Part shown: positions 1 to 7,727 of the stretch, in pieces
Numbering within the stretch: position 1 is the first letter of the stretch
Layout of the letters: each line of letters begins with the position of its first letter
DNA from: an uncultured bacterium
GTDB lineage: Bacteria > UBA4055
Length of the DNA stretch: 13,390 nucleotides
Direction of reading: 5' to 3'
Assembly: GCA_937873545.1 (NCBI GenBank)
Contig: CALMWI010000172.1
Location: forward strand, 1-13,390
Notes under the pieces: model-generated
Databases searched by the model: none
Seen by the model: the letters and a program-made list of their open reading frames with translations, nothing else
What the model was told of the DNA's origin: nothing
Translations under genes and position numbers: made by a program

Positions 1-246
1 CTTGGCGAAGGAACAGCTTACTTATTTCAAAACATGGCCAACTACCTTACTGAAACAGTAAAAACTCCTGTCGAACATATGGTAAAGCAAAAGGAGAAAA
101 ATGTTAGAGGTTCTCAAAGTACCCTAGAAGCAATACAATCTCATGAAGGGCTCAAAGACTATGTAAATGACAGTAAAGCAGTTCCTGCAGCACAGCCTAA
201 AGATCCAAAACAACCGGAAAATAAATCCGGAGAAGTAAATAAATAA
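1..246 (+). CDS. C-terminal fragment of an unrecognised protein (5' end outside window)
   Basis: The reading frame is open from the first base of the window to the TAA at 244-246, giving 81 residues. A methionine codon at 34 has no convincing ribosome binding site before it, so this is probably the end of a longer gene. The first 35 or so residues look helical and amphipathic. The last 25 are hydrophilic and rich in Pro, Lys, Gln and Asn, like a disordered tail. No motif assigns a function. It is the only plus-strand gene and converges on the TPR histidine kinase, with two bases between the stop codons. No membrane segment is seen in the visible part. The frame could be spurious, but the kinase has already ended here and nothing else occupies the stretch. 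Confidence 0.5.
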   Translation, partial: LGEGTAYLFQNMANYLTETVKTPVEHMVKQKEKNVRGSQSTLEAIQSHEGLKDYVNDSKAVPAAQPKDPKQPENKSGEVNK

Positions 247-248
247 TA

Positions 249-2492
249 TCAAACCGGTATTTCAAACCCGAATACGCTTCCCTTCCGGTAAATGCTTTCT
301 ACGAAGACCTTTCCTTTATGTTTTTCAATGAATTCTCTGCATAATAAAAGCCCGATCCCTGTGCCCTTTTCATTTGCGGTTCCGATAGTTGTAAAGTGCC
401 TGTCTATAACAAAAAGTTTCGGTATATCTTTTTTTCTGATACCGACTCCGTTATCCGTAACTTTAAAAATGAACTTTCCTTCTTTAACCTCTCCAGTCAC
501 CGATATTTTACCGCCGTTTTTCGTGAACTTTATTGCATTTGCCAAAAAGTTTCTAATTACTGTCTTTATCATATTCTTATCTGCCGAAATAGATATTACA
601 GGATCGACTTTGAATTCTAATTTTATGCTCTTTAAATCCGCATTCGGCTTAGAAAGTTCAACGCAGCTTTCAAGGATCTCTTTGAAAATAAATTTTTCCG
701 GAATGAATTGCCTTAACCCGCTTTGCGACCTTGACCATTCAAGCAGGTTTTCCAACAGCTTAAGAAGGTGTTTTGTAGAAAGGTTTATAGTATTAATGTA
801 CTCTTTTTGTTTTTTTATTGTTAACTCATCAAAATAGGTTGAAAGAAGTTCCGAAGTAGTATAAAGGATAGAAAATGGATTCTTCAGGTCGTGCGCCACA
901 ATATTGAAAAACTTATCTTTTGCAGAATTTGATCTTTGAAGTTCAGATTTAGATCTTTTCAGTTCTTTATTTATTTTTACAAGTTCGATATTTTTTAATC
1001 TGTATATCTCATTTTCTTTATCTTTTTTATCATTTTCGTATCTGGCGGATATATTACCCAGCTCCTGCTGCTTCTGAAAATTAAGCAGTTCCTCGTTTGT
1101 CTTCGAATACATCACATAATAAGCCAGAGCTTTTCTGAAGTTGTTACGCTTGCCGTATATCTCTGATAAAAGTCTATATGAATCCCTGAGTTTGTCTTTA
1201 AGATTCAAGGATTTTGAAAGGTCATGCGATCTTTTTATATATACGAGAGCTTCTTCGTATTTTCCGACCTGAATGAAAAGACTGCTTATATTTCTGTATA
1301 TTCCGGTTACAGCTTTCTGTTCGCCAAGTTCCTCGTAAATTCTTTTAGCTTCGGTAAGATATCTGCCTGACTCCTCGTACTTTTTCTGTTTAAGATAGAT
1401 CATACCGAGATTTTCAAGCGACTGGCCCAGACCTGATTGAATATTAAGCTCCCTTTTCATCATAATAGATTCAGAGAAATACTCAATAGCTTTTTCGAAA
1501 TCGTTCATTTTATCATAAATTCTTCCAAGTTCATTATATGACGATGCGATCCCTCTTGCGTCATTAATTCCTTTTCTCAGCTCCAGTGCTTTTTCGGCGT
1601 ACTCGAGTGCTTTTTCAAGATTGAAAAGTCTTGAAAATATCATACTTATATTGTTTAGAGTGTTCGCAAGTATCGCCTTGTTGCTGTTCTGCTCTTTTAT
1701 CTTTAATGCTTTGAACTGACATTCTAGAGCTTCTGTGAAAAGAGACATTTCAAAATAGATCAGCCCGAGATTATTGTATATCAGACCCTGACTCTCTACA
1801 TTGCCTGCTTCTTCAAAAAGCCTTAGCGCTTTTATTCCGTTTTCAAGAGCATCAGGGTAATTGCCTTTGTGAAGATATGCTAAACACAAATTATTCAGAC
1901 AGGATGCTACTGCTTCTTTTTTTTCTTTTCTTTCCTCTCTTATATGAAGTGATTCCTTCACGAATTTTATTGCATTATCATAATCTGACTGATAATAATA
2001 ATTTACACCTATCTTATTCAGGGTTTCAGAAATACCTTTCCAGAACTCAAGTTCTTTTCTGATATCTAAAGCTTTCTCGTAATAAGAAAGACCTTCTTTT
2101 GTCCTTGACGACTTTGTAAGAACATCTCCCAAAGAATCACAAAGAAATGAAACTACCCTTTTATTTTTTTCAGGAGTAAGAGAAAGAGCTTTACTGAAAC
2201 TGTCCTCTGCCTTATCGATCTTGAACTGCTTAAGATATATAGTACCAAGCGTTTTGTATATAAGTGAGAGTTTAGAATTATTCTTCCTGCCCAAAGCTAA
2301 GGCAAGAGCTTTCAAAAGATAACTCTCAGCCTCGTCGTATTTTTTCGACTCGCAGTATAAGCTGCCGAGATTTGTTAGCGCATTCAGCCTGGTTTCTGCA
2401 TGGCTGTCTTTCAGTTCTGAACGGTACTTTTTTTCCAGTTCCTTTACCGGAACATGGTTGAAAACAACAGAATCTTGTTTGTTATCTGCCAT
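249..2492 (-). CDS. Cytosolic TPR-repeat sensor histidine kinase
   Basis: This 747-residue protein should autophosphorylate and pass phosphate to a response regulator not present in this window. Residues 35-475 form about eleven TPR units of roughly 40 residues, probably a protein- or peptide-binding sensor. A charged coiled coil follows, carrying EIYRLKN at 495-501. The HisKA H-box is FNIVAHDLKNP with phospho-acceptor His534; Asp535 and Asn538 fit the H-D/E-x-x-N/T pattern of kinases that can also dephosphorylate their partner. The HATPase domain has the N-box (Asn652), G1 DNGVG (from Asp680) and G2 GTGIG (710-714), so all catalytic boxes are intact. No signal peptide, membrane helix or receiver domain is seen, unlike many Bacteroidetes TPR kinases that have a membrane helix before HisKA. 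It is last in a three-gene run, 29 bases after the GGDEF gene, and no strong Shine-Dalgarno precedes its ATG. An A8 tract in the coding strand (about 1917-1924) leaves the frame intact. Confidence 0.93.
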   Translation of the reverse strand: MADNKQDSVVFNHVPVKELEKKYRSELKDSHAETRLNALTNLGSLYCESKKYDEAESYLLKALALALGRKNNSKLSLIYKTLGTIYLKQFKIDKAEDSFSKALSLTPEKNKRVVSFLCDSLGDVLTKSSRTKEGLSYYEKALDIRKELEFWKGISETLNKIGVNYYYQSDYDNAIKFVKESLHIREERKEKKEAVASCLNNLCLAYLHKGNYPDALENGIKALRLFEEAGNVESQGLIYNNLGLIYFEMSLFTEALECQFKALKIKEQNSNKAILANTLNNISMIFSRLFNLEKALEYAEKALELRKGINDARGIASSYNELGRIYDKMNDFEKAIEYFSESIMMKRELNIQSGLGQSLENLGMIYLKQKKYEESGRYLTEAKRIYEELGEQKAVTGIYRNISSLFIQVGKYEEALVYIKRSHDLSKSLNLKDKLRDSYRLLSEIYGKRNNFRKALAYYVMYSKTNEELLNFQKQQELGNISARYENDKKDKENEIYRLKNIELVKINKELKRSKSELQRSNSAKDKFFNIVAHDLKNPFSILYTTSELLSTYFDELTIKKQKEYINTINLSTKHLLKLLENLLEWSRSQSGLRQFIPEKFIFKEILESCVELSKPNADLKSIKLEFKVDPVISISADKNMIKTVIRNFLANAIKFTKNGGKISVTGEVKEGKFIFKVTDNGVGIRKKDIPKLFVIDRHFTTIGTANEKGTGIGLLLCREFIEKHKGKVFVESIYRKGSVFGFEIPV

Positions 2493-2521
2493 AACTTTAT
2501 TTCTTTACATTTTTATTACAT

Positions 2522-4210
2522 CTAGTCAATTTCATCTGACCTTACAACGCAGTTCTTACCTTTGTATTTTCCGTGATACAAAGCCTCATCAGCTTTACTT
2601 ATGCAATAATCTATATCCATTATTGAATCAAAAACATTGACTCCGAAAGTCATAGTGATATTTAACTTGACATCCCTGTAATAAAATGTTTCGCTTTCTA
2701 TCTTCTTTCTGATTTTCTCTGCTACCAGAGTCCCGCCTTCAAGATCTGTTTTAGGCATCAGAAATATAAATTCCTCTCCGCCCCATCTTCCTATGCAGTC
2801 CTGTTTCCTGAGTACCGATTTCATCAAATTGGCAAGATTTACAAGAACAAAATCCCCGCAGTCATGACCATAGCTGTCGTTAAAAGTTTTGAAGTTGTCA
2901 ATATCAGAGATCACAATTATAAACTTCTCGCCGCTGCGTTCATACTTTAGTGCTTCATATTTGATCTTGTCCAGAATATCCCTTCTGTTTGACAATCTTG
3001 TAAGCGGATCCGTTCTTGCAAGAAGATCCAGTTTCGTGTATGCTTCCGTAAGTTCTTTATTCTTCTTCTTTATAATATCATTAGCTTTCTGAAGGTCTTT
3101 TATGTATTTCGCCATTTCAACATTCTTCAGCCTGTATATTTCAGCTTCCTTCTCCTTCTGCTCGGCGATATACTTTGATTGTATCTCAGCTATCTTGCCG
3201 GACAGTTCTCCGTAAATCGAATCTTTCAGATCTGCATATTGTTTGTAGTAGTTATATGCGTTCTTGTAATCTTTCTTTTCGTTATAAAGTTCCGATAAGA
3301 TCTGGTTACTTTCCTGAACAACATTCCTTGCATTTAATTTCCTGCCCTCGTTCATTGCGGTTTTCAATAATTCTTCAGCCTCGTTGAATTTTTTCATCTG
3401 AAGATATGTTCTCGCGCATTCATTGGAAGCGTTTGCATGATTATAAGCAAGCCCCAATTCCTCCGATATCTTTATAGCTTTTTCAAAACTTTCTTTTGCC
3501 AGTTCAAGCTCGCCTTTTTCTCTATGGATTATTCCGATGTTATTATATACGGAAGATCTGAGCTTTTCTTCTCCGCCTTTGTCGTACAGCCTGATAGAGT
3601 CATAATAATATTCAAGAGCCTTAGGATAATCCTTAATCATGGAATACATATTGCCGATATTGTTATATGATTTCGCGATCGCAATATCGTCTTTAAGCTC
3701 AAGCCTGATACTTAGGGATTTCTGATAATAATCAAGAGCATTATTATAGTTTTTTAACTGAAAATAAATATTCCCGACAGTATTTAGAGAGTCAGAAATT
3801 CCTTTTTTATCATGGATCTCTTCTCTGATCTTAAGTGATTTTAGATAGAATTCCAAAGCCTGGTCATAATTATTCAGCCTGAACGATACTTCTCCGATAT
3901 TATTTAATAATTCTGCTCTTTTTTTATCGTTTTTCATCGATTTTGAAAGCTCAAGTCCCGTCTGATAATATGTCATAGCCTTATCATATTCATTTGTCTG
4001 CCTGTAGAGATCGCCAAGCCGAATGTAAATTTCAGCCTTCTTCGGGTTGCCTTTAACATGCTGAAGCAGATCTAAAGTTTCAAGCGCGTAATCTATGCTT
4101 TTCTGAACAGATATCTTTTCATATACTTCCGATAGCTGATTTAATATCTTATATTTTTCTTTGCCGGTTGTCTTATAAAGAACTTCTTCAAGCTCTCTGA
4201 CCTGCTTCAT
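2522..4210 (-). CDS. Cytosolic TPR-repeat diguanylate cyclase (GGDEF)
   Basis: This 562-residue protein is predicted to make cyclic di-GMP from two GTP. Residues 18-335 hold about eight TPR units of roughly 40 residues. A coiled-coil linker follows with EIYRLKN at 357-363, the same heptad as in the neighbouring kinase. The GGDEF domain spans about 396-558: DPLTRLSNRR begins at Asp401, the metal/substrate region is DIDNFKTFND, and the active-site loop is GGEEF at 477-481. An RxxD product-inhibition site (RKQD, 468-471) sits at the spacing found in PleD, so both catalysis and feedback inhibition look intact. No EAL or HD-GYP domain, signal peptide or membrane helix is present. A GGAGG ribosome site (plus-strand 4215-4219) lies 4 bases before the ATG. 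The gene starts 33 bases after the lipoprotein gene and is probably cotranscribed with it. Confidence 0.93.
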   Translation of the reverse strand: MKQVRELEEVLYKTTGKEKYKILNQLSEVYEKISVQKSIDYALETLDLLQHVKGNPKKAEIYIRLGDLYRQTNEYDKAMTYYQTGLELSKSMKNDKKRAELLNNIGEVSFRLNNYDQALEFYLKSLKIREEIHDKKGISDSLNTVGNIYFQLKNYNNALDYYQKSLSIRLELKDDIAIAKSYNNIGNMYSMIKDYPKALEYYYDSIRLYDKGGEEKLRSSVYNNIGIIHREKGELELAKESFEKAIKISEELGLAYNHANASNECARTYLQMKKFNEAEELLKTAMNEGRKLNARNVVQESNQILSELYNEKKDYKNAYNYYKQYADLKDSIYGELSGKIAEIQSKYIAEQKEKEAEIYRLKNVEMAKYIKDLQKANDIIKKKNKELTEAYTKLDLLARTDPLTRLSNRRDILDKIKYEALKYERSGEKFIIVISDIDNFKTFNDSYGHDCGDFVLVNLANLMKSVLRKQDCIGRWGGEEFIFLMPKTDLEGGTLVAEKIRKKIESETFYYRDVKLNITMTFGVNVFDSIMDIDYCISKADEALYHGKYKGKNCVVRSDEID

Positions 4211-4243
4211 AGAACCTCCGATGTTTCCGCATAATAAAATGGT

Positions 4244-5386
4244 TTATTTATTCTTTCCCAAAAACCACTTCTCCGATTGTTTTAAAGCTTCTTTTGTAAT
4301 AGAGTATTGACTATCGATCTCTTTATAAACTATCTCAAAGCCTTTTTCCTCCAGTTTGCTTTTGATCTTCAGTGGTTTTTCCTGATCTATATATGTGTCT
4401 TTTATGCTGTTCACTATGTAAAACCTGAGTCCTTTGGCTTCATCAAAAGCTTTATCCGACAGCTTCGCTATATCATATTCCGTACCGAATGCCACCACGC
4501 CTTTGATCAGCCCGGGATTGTTGAACGCTATGTCAAATGCGACGGAATTCCCCTGATGGAGTCCCAGCAAATAAATATCTTTAATTTTGTACTGATGTTT
4601 CAAATGTGATATCAGATTAACGATATAATCTTCGCTTAATTTCTCAGATTTTAATATCGTTGGATTGTCGATCTCGTCAATATTCCATCTGAATTCGTCG
4701 GCAAGTCCGAACGGAACACTGTATGGAGCTTGAGGAACCACATAGATAAACTCAGGAATGTCAAAATGCTTCCAGATTTTTACCATTTCGTTCTGGTTGC
4801 TTGAATGAGCGTGAAGTCCGATCACGGCGGTATATTCTTTATCCGGAAAAAACGCAAGCGGTTTAGCTATACGGCATTTTAACAGTGTTTTTGATTCAAA
4901 AATTATGTTTTCGCCAAGATTTTTAATTATCTGACCGATACTGTCTATTGCTGTATCAAACACTTTCGTTCCCCTGACCTTTTCGAAGTCCGTGTCTTTC
5001 TGAAGATAATTGTAATCTACAAAACCGAGTTCAATAGCTTTGTAAAGAAACTTGGAAGCCATTTCTGAATTACCCATCAAACCGTATGTACAGGCAAGAT
5101 TATAGGTCGCAACAATATCATAAACATTATGACTTAAAAGAAATAGGTAATACTGGGCGGCTTTTTTATAATCCTTATCCCAATAAGCCTGATCTGCCTT
5201 GATCATATAATCCCTGATCTTCACATCGAGATACTCGTTGACCTTAGGGTCTAGCGGGTCAATTTTCTCCGGACTTGACCAGTCTTTCACGGAAACAACT
5301 ACTTGTTTAGTGCTTTCTTTTTCCTTGTTTACGCAGGAAACAATAAGGATCACAAGTATCAATACTATTACACTCCTTGACTTCAT
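4244..5386 (-). CDS. TPR lipoprotein with a probably inactive alpha/beta-hydrolase (carboxylesterase-like) domain
   Basis: The 380-residue product starts with a lipoprotein signal peptide: Lys and Arg at 2-4, a hydrophobic core at 6-16, and lipobox LIVSC with lipidated Cys18. Residues about 65-150 carry a TPR pair ending in the DTDFEKVR element often seen after such repeats. Residues about 185-376 resemble the phospholipase/carboxylesterase alpha/beta-hydrolase family (GLHAHSSNQ after strand 1, VVPQAPYS, a nucleophile elbow and a C-terminal helix). The elbow reads GLHQG instead of GxSxG, so His277 replaces the serine. Asp330 (KDTYID) fits the acid residue. The position expected for the catalytic His (usually GHE/GHxI) reads QYSI, with Tyr361. 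Active hydrolysis is therefore unlikely; binding of a ligand or cell-wall component is more plausible (inference). GGAGG at plus-strand 5394-5398 lies 7 bases before the ATG. It is the first gene of the signalling run, behind the predicted promoter. Confidence 0.8.
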   Translation of the reverse strand: MKSRSVIVLILVILIVSCVNKEKESTKQVVVSVKDWSSPEKIDPLDPKVNEYLDVKIRDYMIKADQAYWDKDYKKAAQYYLFLLSHNVYDIVATYNLACTYGLMGNSEMASKFLYKAIELGFVDYNYLQKDTDFEKVRGTKVFDTAIDSIGQIIKNLGENIIFESKTLLKCRIAKPLAFFPDKEYTAVIGLHAHSSNQNEMVKIWKHFDIPEFIYVVPQAPYSVPFGLADEFRWNIDEIDNPTILKSEKLSEDYIVNLISHLKHQYKIKDIYLLGLHQGNSVAFDIAFNNPGLIKGVVAFGTEYDIAKLSDKAFDEAKGLRFYIVNSIKDTYIDQEKPLKIKSKLEEKGFEIVYKEIDSQYSITKEALKQSEKWFLGKNK

Positions 5387-5393
5387 AGCATTA

Positions 5394-5398
5394 CCTCC
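5394..5398 (-). promoter_or_regulatory. Ribosome binding site of the TPR lipoprotein gene
   Basis: On the minus strand this reads GGAGG, 7 bases before the ATG. It is a consensus Shine-Dalgarno and fixes the start that gives a complete lipoprotein signal peptide. Confidence 0.75.
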
Positions 5399-5444
5399 GC
5401 CATTTATATTTCCTAAACAACACTTGTTCGATTATTATCTTTCA

Positions 5445-5473
5445 ATTATAATATAAGCAATTCTTAATGTCTA
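5445..5473 (-). promoter_or_regulatory. Predicted sigma70-type promoter of the lipoprotein/TPR signalling genes
   Basis: On the minus strand, TAGACA (5473-5468; five of six match TTGACA) is followed by a 17-base spacer and a perfect TATAAT (5450-5445). Transcription would start near 5438, leaving a leader of about 50 bases before the lipoprotein ATG. The site lies in the only sizeable intergenic gap (5387-5493), where the pyr-aro operon ends and the signalling genes begin. AT-rich DNA yields such boxes by chance, but the spacing, match and position agree. Confidence 0.6.
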
Positions 5474-5476
5474 ATG

Positions 5477-5489
5477 CAAATTAAATTTG
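5477..5489. promoter_or_regulatory. Perfect 13-base palindrome next to the -35 box, possible operator
   Basis: CAAATT-A-AATTTG is a perfect inverted repeat with 6-base arms and a single central base. It ends 3 bases upstream of the predicted -35 box and just after the aroC stop codon. It could bind a dimeric regulator, serve as an AT-rich UP element, or be chance in AT-rich DNA. It lacks the GC-rich stem and T-tract expected of a terminator for the aroC operon. Confidence 0.25.
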
Positions 5490-5493
5490 TTAT

Positions 5494-6480
5494 TTATTTA
5501 TGCTTATACATGTCATTTATCATAGTTAGATCGCATATGCCGATCGCTGTCGCCGCCTCTATTATTACTGAAGACCTGAGAGCGGGACAAATATCATGCC
5601 TTCCTTTTATAACGAGATCTTCTTCGTTACCGTTTAAAATATTTAATGTTTGCTGTTTCTTTGAAATTGAGGACGGCGGGCGGAGTGCTGCGCGGAAAAT
5701 TATCTGATTCCCGTTCGTCAGTCCGCCTGTAATTCCGCCGCAGTTGTTGGTCATCGTTTTACCTGAAATATCCATAAGAGTGTCGTTGTATTCGCTTCCC
5801 TGCATCTTAGCCGACTTGAAACCTTCGCCGAACTCGACGGCTTTAATGCTGGGAATTGAGAACAGAAGCTGTCCGATCACTGACTCGAATGAATAAAAGA
5901 ATGGCTCGCCTAGACCAACGGGAAGATTATATACCGAACATTCAATAATTCCGCCTAGAGTGTCGCCTTTTGAAGCTGTTTCTTCCAGTTTAGCCTGATA
6001 ATTTTTTGACCCGCCGATTTCTATTATTCTGGCTTTTATATCAATGCCCTCAAGGATCTTTTTCGCTATTGCTCCTGCCGCGACGAGTCCGACGGTCAGC
6101 CTTGCTGAAAAATGTCCGCCTCCGCGGTGATCATTAAAACCCCGATATTTAGCCATAGCAACAAAATCAACCTGGCCGGGTCTGGGTTTCATTTTAAATT
6201 CGTCATAATCAGATGATTCCTGATTTTGATTCATAAATTCTATCATAATTGGAGATCCAGTAGTTCTGCCTTGAAACACTCCGCTTTTTATATGGGGAAT
6301 ATCACTCTCGACCCTTTTTGTTGTTCCCAGACCCCCGGGTTGCCTTCTTATAATATCCGGCATCAGGTCTTCAGGCTTCAGATCGATACCGGCTGGACAT
6401 CCGTCGATTACGACTCCGACCGATTCTCCGTGCGATTCTCCGAATATTTCTACTCTAAAGATTTTTCCAAAACTGTTCAT
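5494..6480 (-). CDS. aroC: Chorismate synthase
   Basis: This enzyme converts 5-enolpyruvylshikimate-3-phosphate to chorismate, the last shared step of aromatic synthesis, using reduced FMN. The 328-residue protein has GESHG at 14-18 with catalytic His17, RRQPGG near residue 45, RGGGHFSAR around His123 (a form common in clostridia), NNCGGITGGLTNG, and the C-terminal signature RHD with His295. That signature reads RHDICPALR, where the usual form is RHDPCIVPR. The protein is somewhat shorter than the usual 350-390 residues, but both ends align, so it is not truncated. Its ATG overlaps the aroA stop as ATGA, with a GGAG site 8 bases upstream. It is the last gene of the pyr-aro operon. No clear terminator follows it, so transcription may run into the lipoprotein gene. 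Confidence 0.96.
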   Translation of the reverse strand: MNSFGKIFRVEIFGESHGESVGVVIDGCPAGIDLKPEDLMPDIIRRQPGGLGTTKRVESDIPHIKSGVFQGRTTGSPIMIEFMNQNQESSDYDEFKMKPRPGQVDFVAMAKYRGFNDHRGGGHFSARLTVGLVAAGAIAKKILEGIDIKARIIEIGGSKNYQAKLEETASKGDTLGGIIECSVYNLPVGLGEPFFYSFESVIGQLLFSIPSIKAVEFGEGFKSAKMQGSEYNDTLMDISGKTMTNNCGGITGGLTNGNQIIFRAALRPPSSISKKQQTLNILNGNEEDLVIKGRHDICPALRSSVIIEAATAIGICDLTMINDMYKHK

Positions 6481-7727
6481 TTTACTATCTCCGCGATTAG
6501 ATTTTTAAATTCGCTGAAGAAACCCGGATATGATTTGCTTACGCATTTCGTATTGTTTATTTCAAGTCCTGATACCGAATTGAGCGCCGCAACAGCAAAT
6601 CCCATAGCAAGTCTGTGGTCGTTATGAGTATCAAGGACGGAATAATTAAGTTGGCTCTTTTCTATTTTTATAAAATTTTTACCGGCGGATATTTTAGCTT
6701 TGGCTTTTTTCAGTTCTGAAATAATAGCTGAAGGCCTGTCTGATTCTTTAAATCTAAGTCTTTGGCAGTTGTAAATTCTGCTTATACCCCTGCTGTTCAA
6801 GGCTAAAATAACAAGCGGAATAAACAGGTCCGGATGATCTTTTATATCCGCTTCAAATCCGGTCAGATCAGCTTTTTTCACACTGACAGCATTATTTTTT
6901 AGTTCTACCTTAGCTCCGGCTTTCTTAAGGTAATCAAGAATTACCGCGTCAGGCTGAAGACTGTCGAATTTTAATCCTGAAACTGATATTTGACCGCTTA
7001 TTGCTCCTGCAACTAGATAAAACGCTGCCGATGACCAGTCTCCTTCAATATCAACAATCCCACTTCTGAAGTTGCGGTCCCCAGAGACAATAATTCTATT
7101 GTTTCCGGTTATATTGATATCTGCTCCGAATTCGTTCAGAAGTTCTGATGTCATTTTTATATATGGGAAACTGACCGGATTTTTAACAGTTATAACACTG
7201 CTGCCTTCAACTTTGGATAAAGCGAACAATAATCCTGTGATCAATTGGGACCCGGAAGGGTTCTCAATTAGAATATTTCCGCTTTTGATCGGTCCTTTCA
7301 CATAAATACCGTCTTTACCTTGTCTGCATTCTGCTCCAAGACTCTTCAGTACAGACGGAAGATATTCGTTCCCTCTGTTTAAAAGGATATCCGTGCCCTT
7401 TATAGTATACTCTCTGTCAGAAACCGCAAGGATCGGAGCGAACATTCTCAGACATAATCCAGACTCATTGCAATCTATCCCGGCCGGCCTGAAATTTTCA
7501 GGTCCTGAGATTATTATGTTTCCATCTTTCACCACAACTTTCGCGCCAAGCTTTTTTACCGAAACAAGAACGGAATTTGAGTCTGAACTTTCTTTATAAT
7601 TTTTTATCTCGATCCCGTGCGTGTTCAGAAGCCCGAGAGCTAAAGCCCGCTGAATATAGCTCTTTGACGGATATGCATTTATTTTGCCGGATATCCGACC
7701 TGGATTTATCAAAACTTTATCTTGCAT
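6477..7727 (-). CDS. aroA: 3-phosphoshikimate 1-carboxyvinyltransferase (EPSP synthase)
   Basis: This enzyme joins phosphoenolpyruvate to shikimate-3-phosphate. It is 416 residues long, normal for the family. The N-terminal PSKS motif gives Lys22, Ser23 and Arg27, the same numbering as in E. coli. The PEP-site loop reads NESGLCLR (87-94), with Gly90 at the E. coli Gly96 position, in place of the enterobacterial NAGTAMR; it resembles the ESG-type loop of clostridial enzymes. Catalytic acids are Asp300 (in DHPD) and Glu328 (in KESDR), matching Asp313 and Glu341 of E. coli at a constant offset. DTHNDHRLAM and KSYPGF complete the C-terminal site. The start overlaps the preceding aroE/aroK gene by 11 bases and the end overlaps aroC by 4, which indicates translational coupling. 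The product of the fused kinase next door is its substrate. Confidence 0.96.
   Translation of the reverse strand: MQDKVLINPGRISGKINAYPSKSYIQRALALGLLNTHGIEIKNYKESSDSNSVLVSVKKLGAKVVVKDGNIIISGPENFRPAGIDCNESGLCLRMFAPILAVSDREYTIKGTDILLNRGNEYLPSVLKSLGAECRQGKDGIYVKGPIKSGNILIENPSGSQLITGLLFALSKVEGSSVITVKNPVSFPYIKMTSELLNEFGADINITGNNRIIVSGDRNFRSGIVDIEGDWSSAAFYLVAGAISGQISVSGLKFDSLQPDAVILDYLKKAGAKVELKNNAVSVKKADLTGFEADIKDHPDLFIPLVILALNSRGISRIYNCQRLRFKESDRPSAIISELKKAKAKISAGKNFIKIEKSQLNYSVLDTHNDHRLAMGFAVAALNSVSGLEINNTKCVSKSYPGFFSEFKNLIAEIVK

Noticed and set aside
211..230. Inverted repeat CCGGA / TCCGG near the end of the left-edge gene as a terminator for the kinase
   Set aside because: The stem has only five pairs with a seven-base loop and no T-tract, and it lies inside the plus-strand reading frame.
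1917..1924. Programmed frameshift at the A8 tract in the kinase gene
   Set aside because: The frame is continuous through the tract, the domains on both sides are in the same frame, and no stimulatory structure or useful alternative frame was seen.
2493..2530. Separate promoter for the histidine kinase (TTGACT ... TAAAGA)
   Set aside because: The -35 is good but the -10 matches only three of six bases; AT-rich chance is more likely than a real promoter.
249..4210. TPR-rich genes read as an array of DNA repeats
   Set aside because: The periodicity of about 40 residues is at the protein level only; the nucleotide units are diverged, with no direct DNA repeat.
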